Part shown: piece by piece, positions 8,201 to 11,670 of the stretch
How the letters are laid out: each line of letters starts with the position of its first letter
How positions within the stretch are numbered: the first letter of the stretch is position 1
Origin: JABAYQ01 sp042091225
GTDB taxonomy: Bacteria > Bacteroidota > Bacteroidia > Flavobacteriales > UBA7312
NCBI GenBank assembly: GCA_042091225.1
Contig: JBELHW010000052.1
Location: 1-11,670 of the forward strand
Direction: 5' to 3'
Length of the DNA: 11,670 nt
The notes under the pieces: model-generated
Told to the model about the DNA's origin: nothing
Database searches by the model: none
The model's input: the letters and a program-made list of their open reading frames with translations, nothing else
Translations under genes and position numbers: made by a program

Positions 8201-8452
8201 AATTTCGTCGGGAGAATTATTCCAGTATATTAATTGTTGTTCGCCATCAATAATATCCGTTCTTTCGTCAATATTTGCTTTGATTTTGTAATGAACATCT
8301 TGCTGCCAATATCCGTCGGGAGCTTTATTTCCCCAATAATTTGGATTGTCTGCTTGTCTATAAGTGTTTGGAGTAGACACAGGGTTGTATTTAGTTTGTG
8401 CAAAAGAAAATAATACAACAAAATTTAGTAACAATACTAGATAATTCTTCAT
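5273..8452 (-). CDS. Secreted M1-family (gluzincin) zinc peptidase with C-terminal outer-membrane beta-barrel
   Basis: A 1059-residue exported protein with a signal peptide at 1-18 (cleavage probably FSFA/Q). The M1 N-terminal beta domain spans about 45-300. The catalytic domain carries the exopeptidase-type motif GMEY (362-365), HEIGH (384-388; bases 7289-7303) with Glu407 exactly 18 residues later as third zinc ligand, and YYK at 487-489 supplying the expected catalytic Tyr. A beta-sandwich closes at VVIDPTNRLADS (638-649). Residues about 670-1059 are unlike ordinary M1 enzymes: alternating beta strands, GGLNLRGYSGY (921-931), LFADAG (977-982), LRLDF (1027-1031) and FGIGRAF ending in Phe. 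These resemble an Omp85-type barrel with its L6 (V/L)RG(F/Y) motif, and the length suits 16 strands. No POTRA domain is visible. The peptidase domain is complete; the barrel assignment is inference from motifs. The gene lies 45 bases after a TonB receptor and overlaps the next glycosyltransferase by one base. Confidence 0.9.
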   Translation of the reverse strand: MKNYLVLLLNFVVLFSFAQTKYNPVSTPNTYRQADNPNYWGNKAPDGYWQQDVHYKIKANIDERTDIIDGEQQLIYWNNSPDEINEVYFHLYQNAFTPGSYCSELHHQNHNEPDYGEYEAQGLGTDVESIKVKNKNLKTEIDNTILKVFLDNPLKSGEKITFDIIFKTYFDNGSLRRRMKTFNAFGYKHYDGVLWYPRISVYDHKFGWTTDQHLGKEFYGDFGTFDVELTFASNFVVEATGALQNKDEVMPDDLREKLDIKNFADKPWNSTPSIITPYDSLDRKTWIYHAENVHDFAFTADPTYRIGEVVWNGISAISLVQEPHASKWQNAASFAADVIKVFSEDIGMYTYNKIIVADARDGMEYPMITLDGGSDPGYRGLLAHEIGHQWFYGQVGSNETYRAAMDEGFTQFLTAWALNKIDGEYLVQEESDNNYRNKFKKPVKAIDSRVYYAYMRDATKFNDPRLNTHSDDFESSLGHGGGYRHVYYKTAAMIYNLQYVLGDELFLGAMQHYFQKWKMAHPYFEDFKESITEYTKADLNWFFDQWFETTKTIDYSISGLKNVGNSEYELTFERKGEMQMPIDFITIDNNNDTNHYHIPNTWFIKDTDATVLDKWHAWGKIFPEYKTIITSEVGLKKVVIDPTNRLADSYMLNNSNTMPTKFAFDSKIWNIPDWKNYELFLRPDVWYNAYDGLKIGAHFNGDYLNYHHKIEGNVWLNSGISLDSLDSNYDPLSYRFNYKTGLDKISKNLSIGLHSRYLDGLALNKFELQKYDYKKKNFFYISYKSMYRPSISSLNYALYDEWESEKFNNTATLGWSHLYKYKGGSGKINFEIVSSSVGSDYDYSFFKFNTVNKSTIDKFKLNTRVFAQYGTGSNWASESQLYLAGANSEQLAENKFTRSRGFIPNEWLGYGNGTNSFHHGGGLNLRGYSGYLAPELDNNGNYINNYKNTSGVSVNIELEIQRIIPIIKYQRSIKTYLFADAGMLNNTEISRTNLDDAFSDLRADAGIGFALTLNNWGTLDLVKDIVLRLDFPMFLNRYPDIDESSLQTNKFVFGIGRAF

Positions 8453-8481
8453 AATAATTTTTGTTAATTTAATAGGGATGG

Positions 8482-8515
8482 CAAATATATGAAAAACCTA
8501 GAAATCTATGTGCAA
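8482..8515 (-). promoter_or_regulatory. Candidate Bacteroidota promoter for the M1 peptidase gene
   Basis: Read on the minus strand, TATATTTG (8482-8489) matches the Bacteroidota -7 consensus TAnnTTTG exactly. A TTG (8513-8515) lies 23 bases upstream, at the long end of the reported 17-23 spacing. It would give a leader of about 25 bases before the ATG at 8452. The upstream element lies inside the 3' end of the TonB receptor gene. The -7 match is clear; activity is inferred. Confidence 0.5.
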
Positions 8516-10930
8516 CTTTAAATTAATCAGTCTTGTTGTAAGGCGATTAGGTACACCAAATTGTAAACCGCTTGTGTCTCTTATCCACAAAAAAGAAATT
8601 GTATTATCAATATCTAATAAATTAAAAACTTCTAAACTAAGCCAAGCTGCTTCAGTGTTTCTGAATGGATTATATTTTTTCTTTCCTTTTATGTTTGCAG
8701 AAAAACCAATATCTGCTCTTTTGTAGTTTGGTAATGAGAAATCAAATTGACCTTTATATGCTCCCGGAGGAGTTAATGGTAATCTTGATCCATAAACAAG
8801 ATTAAGATGCATTTTAAAGTTTGGATTTTTTGGCAAATAATCTTGAAAAAATAACGAAAAATTAACTCGTTGATCTGTTGGTCTTGCATAATAAGCAGGT
8901 TCAACAGTTTCTCCATTTTGGTTTGTGTAGGAATCGCCTATTATATCGGCTTCTGTTTTTAGTATTGATAAACTAGCCCAAGATTCAATTCCCTTTACAA
9001 ACTCTCCATTTATTCTGAAATCAAAACCTTTAGCATATCCTACAGCACTATTTTCTGCATAATATCTAATTCTAACATTTTCTACATCATAGGGGATTAC
9101 GTTTTTCAGATCTTTGTAATATAATTCTGAAACAATTTTAAATGGTCTTTGCCAAATATTAAAATTATAATCAGCACCTAATATAAAATGTACTGATTGT
9201 TGAGATTTAATTTCTCTATTTATTTTTCCATTTAGATCTCTTAATTCTCGATAAAACGGCGATTGATAATAATACCCACTCGAAAGGCAAAACAAAATGT
9301 CTTTATCCCATAGTGGTGTGTAAGAAATAGAAGCTCTTGGACTAAATAAGTATTCTTCGTTAAAGTCCCAGTAACTTGTTCTTATACCTGCATTTAAATT
9401 AAATAGACCGATTTTTTGTTCCGACAAAACATAGGCATTATATCTATTTGAATTTAATTGAATGTTTGTTTTTAATGAGTAATCTAGTTCAAAGTTTGGA
9501 GTTCCATTTACAGATTCACCTATCTGATTTTGAGGATGTGGTAAAGAAAAAGCGGACGAATCTATTAGTATCCATTCACTAATTTCATCATTAATTATTT
9601 CTCTCTGTGCTTTAACACCCCACTTTAAATTGATATTTTTTTTAAATAAGCTTCCTATGTGTTCAATATTAAAAACTTTAGCATTTAAAAAGTTTCGGGC
9701 ATGATTTAAATGGGTTCCAATACCTATGTTTGATGTAGCTTCACCGAATGATTCTGAGCCTAAATCTCCATCAACTTGAGATAAATAATATTGAGCTAAA
9801 ATATCAAATGTTTCACTTTCAAACGTCTGAAATCCAGTTACATTTAATCTAAGATTTACATTTTTTTTAGGTTGATGTTTTAAGGAGTATGATCCGAAGT
9901 AAGTTTGATATTGATCTATTTCTTGTCCTTCGAAGTATACAAATAATTCTAGAGGTATGCTTATAGTACCAAATCTAGTTGTTTTTGTTTGGGGAATATG
10001 TTGGAACTTATTTTTCGAATAATTTGTTAAAAAGCTCATTGACCAGCTTTCGTTTATTTTGTAATTGATTAAAGATTGAACATCCACAAAATTAGGCTTG
10101 TATTCTCCGTCAGTGTCTAAACTATTTAAAAGGTAGCTATTTGACTTTCTTCTCGCACCAATAATGTAGGATAGTTTTCTAGATTTGTTAGTTCCTTCAA
10201 AATGTAAATTCTGATTTAGAAGGCTAAAAGTTACAGAACCTCCAAATTTTGTAGGATTTCTATATTTAATGTCTAACACTGAGGACATTTTGTCGCCAAA
10301 TTTGGCTGAATAACCACCAGCAGAAAAAGCGATTGATTCTACTAAGTCTGAATTTATAAACGATAATCCTTCTTGTTGACCCGATCTGATTAGAAAGGGC
10401 CTGTATATTTCTACTCCATTTACATAAACCAAGTTTTCATCAAAGTTACCTCCTCTAACAGAATATTGAGAACTTAACTCGTTAGAAGAGCTAACTCCAG
10501 GAAGTGTTTTAATAAGCTCTTCAACTCCACCATTGGAAGTAGGAATAAGAGTTGCATGCTTTGAATCTATTTTTTCGAATGTTGAATTTCTATTTAATTT
10601 ATCTTTAACAACTACATTGTCAATGTTTATTCCTACATTATCTAAGCTTACATTTTGAGTGAATATTTGCCCTTTTTTCAGCATAGGAATATTAATTTCT
10701 TTTGCTTTAAATCCTATAAATGTATATTGTAATTTTTGAAATCTATTTGCATTAACGTCAATTTTGTATTCCCCTTTGTAATTTGAAATACTCCCTTTTT
10801 CGTCGGAGGACAGATATACGTTTACTCCCTCTAAAGGATTTCCTTCCTGATCAACAATGACTCCTGTTACTTGTTGAGAAAAAGAAAATAAATAGCAAAA
10901 AAATGAAAGAAGAAAAAAAAACTGCTTCAT
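8498..10930 (-). CDS. TonB-dependent outer-membrane receptor with carboxypeptidase-regulatory-like domain
   Basis: An 810-residue outer-membrane transporter. The signal peptide is residues 1-18 (cleavage probably FSFS/QQ). A CarboxypepD_reg-like beta domain starts at VTGVIVDQEGNPLEGVNVYL (21-40) and continues through YKGEYKIDV and YTFIGFKAKEI to about 95, as in many Bacteroidota receptors. The plug domain spans about 125-225 with ELIKTLPGV (138-146), SVRGGNFDENLVYVNGVEIY (157-176) and GGYSAKFGDKMSSVLDI (205-221). The rest is a strand-rich 22-strand-type barrel ending in LKLHIDF with the usual terminal Phe. It would import a substrate using proton-motive force through TonB-ExbBD. No SusD-like lipoprotein is adjacent, so it is not an ordinary SusCD pair. 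The ligand is unknown. The following M1 peptidase could release peptides for uptake, but only proximity suggests this. It stops with TAG. Confidence 0.92.
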   Translation of the reverse strand: MKQFFFLLSFFCYLFSFSQQVTGVIVDQEGNPLEGVNVYLSSDEKGSISNYKGEYKIDVNANRFQKLQYTFIGFKAKEINIPMLKKGQIFTQNVSLDNVGINIDNVVVKDKLNRNSTFEKIDSKHATLIPTSNGGVEELIKTLPGVSSSNELSSQYSVRGGNFDENLVYVNGVEIYRPFLIRSGQQEGLSFINSDLVESIAFSAGGYSAKFGDKMSSVLDIKYRNPTKFGGSVTFSLLNQNLHFEGTNKSRKLSYIIGARRKSNSYLLNSLDTDGEYKPNFVDVQSLINYKINESWSMSFLTNYSKNKFQHIPQTKTTRFGTISIPLELFVYFEGQEIDQYQTYFGSYSLKHQPKKNVNLRLNVTGFQTFESETFDILAQYYLSQVDGDLGSESFGEATSNIGIGTHLNHARNFLNAKVFNIEHIGSLFKKNINLKWGVKAQREIINDEISEWILIDSSAFSLPHPQNQIGESVNGTPNFELDYSLKTNIQLNSNRYNAYVLSEQKIGLFNLNAGIRTSYWDFNEEYLFSPRASISYTPLWDKDILFCLSSGYYYQSPFYRELRDLNGKINREIKSQQSVHFILGADYNFNIWQRPFKIVSELYYKDLKNVIPYDVENVRIRYYAENSAVGYAKGFDFRINGEFVKGIESWASLSILKTEADIIGDSYTNQNGETVEPAYYARPTDQRVNFSLFFQDYLPKNPNFKMHLNLVYGSRLPLTPPGAYKGQFDFSLPNYKRADIGFSANIKGKKKYNPFRNTEAAWLSLEVFNLLDIDNTISFLWIRDTSGLQFGVPNRLTTRLINLKLHIDF

Positions 10931-10937
10931 AAAGTGT

Positions 10938-10963
10938 CAAATATAAAATTAAGTTTTGGCAAA
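10938..10963 (-). promoter_or_regulatory. Candidate -7 box for the TonB receptor gene
   Basis: TATATTTG on the minus strand (10938-10945) matches TAnnTTTG. The nearest TTTG (10960-10963 read on minus) is only 14 bases upstream, shorter than usual. The box ends 7 bases before the ATG at 10930, implying an almost leaderless mRNA. The real promoter may therefore differ. Confidence 0.3.
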
Positions 10964-10985
10964 TTTGATTCTAATATTATATTTG
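10955..10985 (+). promoter_or_regulatory. Bacteroidota-type promoter for arsC
   Basis: TTTG (10955-10958), a 19-base spacer and TATATTTG (10978-10985) match the Bacteroidota sigma consensus in both sequence and spacing. Transcription would begin near 10990, leaving a leader of about 26 bases before the ATG at 11016. This is the best promoter match in the window. Confidence 0.6.
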
Positions 10986-11015
10986 TTTAGATAACTTCTT
11001 AAAGTAAAAAATATT

Positions 11016-11420
11016 ATGAAGAATGTTTTAGTTTTATGTACAGGAAATTCATGCAGATCACAAATGGCCGAAGCTTGGTTGAGATTTTACCACAATAAAG
11101 ATATAAATGTTTTTAGTGCGGGACTTGAGGCACATGGGATAAATCCGTACATGAAAAAGGTAATGGAGATGGTTTCTATAAATATTGATAGCCACACATC
11201 TAACACCATGAAAGAATATGAAGGAAGAATATTTGATTTAGTTATTACCGTTTGCGATCATGCTAAAGATAATTGCCCTTATTTTAAGGATGCAAAGAAA
11301 AGGCTACACAAAGCTTTTCAAGACCCTGCAGATGCTAAGGGAACAGATGAAGAAAAAGTTAAAATATATTCTAGCGTAAGAGATGAAATACAAGAGTTTT
11401 GTAAAGATCTTAAGTTTTAA
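11016..11420 (+). CDS. arsC: Arsenate reductase, thioredoxin-coupled (low-molecular-weight phosphatase fold)
   Basis: A 134-residue cytoplasmic enzyme, the usual length for this family. The P-loop is C8-T-G-N-S-C-R14-S, the CX5R signature shared with low-molecular-weight tyrosine phosphatases. Two further cysteines, C80 and C87 in VCDHAKDNC, match the C82/C89 redox pair of Staphylococcus and Bacillus ArsC in position and spacing, so this is an arsenate reductase rather than a simple phosphatase. D103 in FQDPA is the expected general acid, and SVRDEI (120-125) is also typical. The reaction is arsenate to arsenite through a cysteine cascade recycled by thioredoxin. No arsR, arsenite exporter or acr3 gene is adjacent in the window, so it appears to stand alone behind its own promoter. 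Its TAA overlaps the stop of the convergent gene. A role as a protein phosphatase cannot be ruled out by sequence alone. Confidence 0.88.
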   Translation: MKNVLVLCTGNSCRSQMAEAWLRFYHNKDINVFSAGLEAHGINPYMKKVMEMVSINIDSHTSNTMKEYEGRIFDLVITVCDHAKDNCPYFKDAKKRLHKAFQDPADAKGTDEEKVKIYSSVRDEIQEFCKDLKF

Positions 11421-11670
11421 TAATAAAAAACAGCATTGTATGTATTCTCGTTATTGAGATTATCTTTAACTTTTAGTTCAAAATTATGTTTTCCTTTCTC
11501 AAGATTTTTTTCAAAATAGTGGGTTAACCTGTTTCTTTTAGGATCATATTCCATTATTACCCATTTGCCATCAATTTTTCCTTCATAAGATTTTATTCCA
11601 CTAAAGTCATCTTTAATTGTCATTTTTAGGGTCGATGACTTCATTGTTTTGCCCGGGTAAATATTTAGTC
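11417..11670 (-). CDS. C-terminal fragment of a probable M23-family cell-wall metallopeptidase (partial)
   Basis: The frame is open from the TAA at 11417-11419 to the right edge, giving 83 complete codons plus two bases. An internal ATG at 11642-11644 is not taken as the start because in-frame coding continues upstream (LNIYPGKT before it). The visible part is a small beta-rich domain: LKMTIKDDFSGIKSYEG, then IDGKWVIMEYDPKRNRLTHY, then GKHNFELKVKDNLNNENTY. From memory this is the C-terminal module of flavobacterial M23 (LytM-like) peptidases, with 'DxxSGI..Y.G.I(D/N)GKW...EYD' and 'L.V.V.DN.GN'. The catalytic domain lies outside the window, so the family assignment is tentative. The normal proteins end in a similar short aromatic/basic tail; here it is VFYY. 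It converges with arsC with a 4-base overlap. Confidence 0.6.
   Translation of the reverse strand, partial: LNIYPGKTMKSSTLKMTIKDDFSGIKSYEGKIDGKWVIMEYDPKRNRLTHYFEKNLEKGKHNFELKVKDNLNNENTYNAVFYY

Noticed and set aside
11414..11431. A/T-only hairpin GTTTTA...TAAAAAAC after arsC, considered as a terminator
   Set aside because: The stem is almost entirely A-T, has no G-C core, and overlaps both stop codons. It is too weak to support.
11642..11644. ATG as the start of a complete 75-residue gene at the right end
   Set aside because: The frame remains open upstream to the window edge with sensible coding sequence, and the product resembles only the C-terminal module of a larger protein, so it is treated as partial.
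1..11670. CRISPR arrays, insertion sequences, tRNA or rRNA genes, phage or toxin-antitoxin genes
   Set aside because: I looked for regularly spaced repeats, terminal repeats with transposase, tRNA-like cloverleaf ends and typical small toxin pairs on both strands and found none. The window is almost fully accounted for by ordinary protein genes.

Overview
The window looks like a chromosomal segment of a member of the Bacteroidota, most likely class Flavobacteriia. The reasons are: strongly A+T-rich DNA; start codons without purine-rich Shine-Dalgarno sequences; three copies of the Bacteroidota -7 promoter box TAnnTTTG (all TATATTTG); signal peptides ending in F-x-F-A/S-Q; a TonB-dependent receptor with an N-terminal carboxypeptidase-regulatory-like domain; and a carbamoyl-phosphate synthase large subunit that ends soon after its second synthetase domain. 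Coding density is very high. The longest gap between genes is 85 bases, and there are no RNA genes, insertion sequences, CRISPR arrays or prophage genes.

Layout. Bases 1-4140 (+ strand) are one probable operon: the 3' end of carB, a small one-helix membrane protein (DUF4834-like) starting directly after the carB stop, a large YfhO-family polytopic membrane protein, and a family-4-type glycosyltransferase overlapping yfhO by ATGA. This looks like an envelope glycosylation module attached to carB. Bases 4104-10930 (- strand) hold, in transcription order, a TonB-dependent receptor, a secreted M1-type zinc peptidase with a C-terminal outer-membrane beta-barrel, and a second family-4-type glycosyltransferase coupled to the peptidase by a TAATG junction. 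The two glycosyltransferases converge and overlap by 37 bases. A short divergent promoter region (10931-11015) separates the receptor from arsC (+), a thioredoxin-type arsenate reductase. arsC converges on the 3' end of a probable M23 peptidase gene (-) that runs off the right edge; their stop codons overlap in TTAA.

Most notable is the 1059-residue M1 peptidase. It has a complete gluzincin active site (GMEY, HEIGH-X18-E, YYK) followed by about 375-390 residues that read as an Omp85-type 16-strand barrel, including an LRGY motif and a C-terminal Phe, with no visible POTRA domain. Also striking is a perfect 16-bp inverted repeat with a 7-nt loop inside the second glycosyltransferase gene. I see no clear multi-gene defence or mobile system. 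The unusual content is the peptidase-barrel fusion and the surface-glycan/outer-membrane gene neighbourhood.
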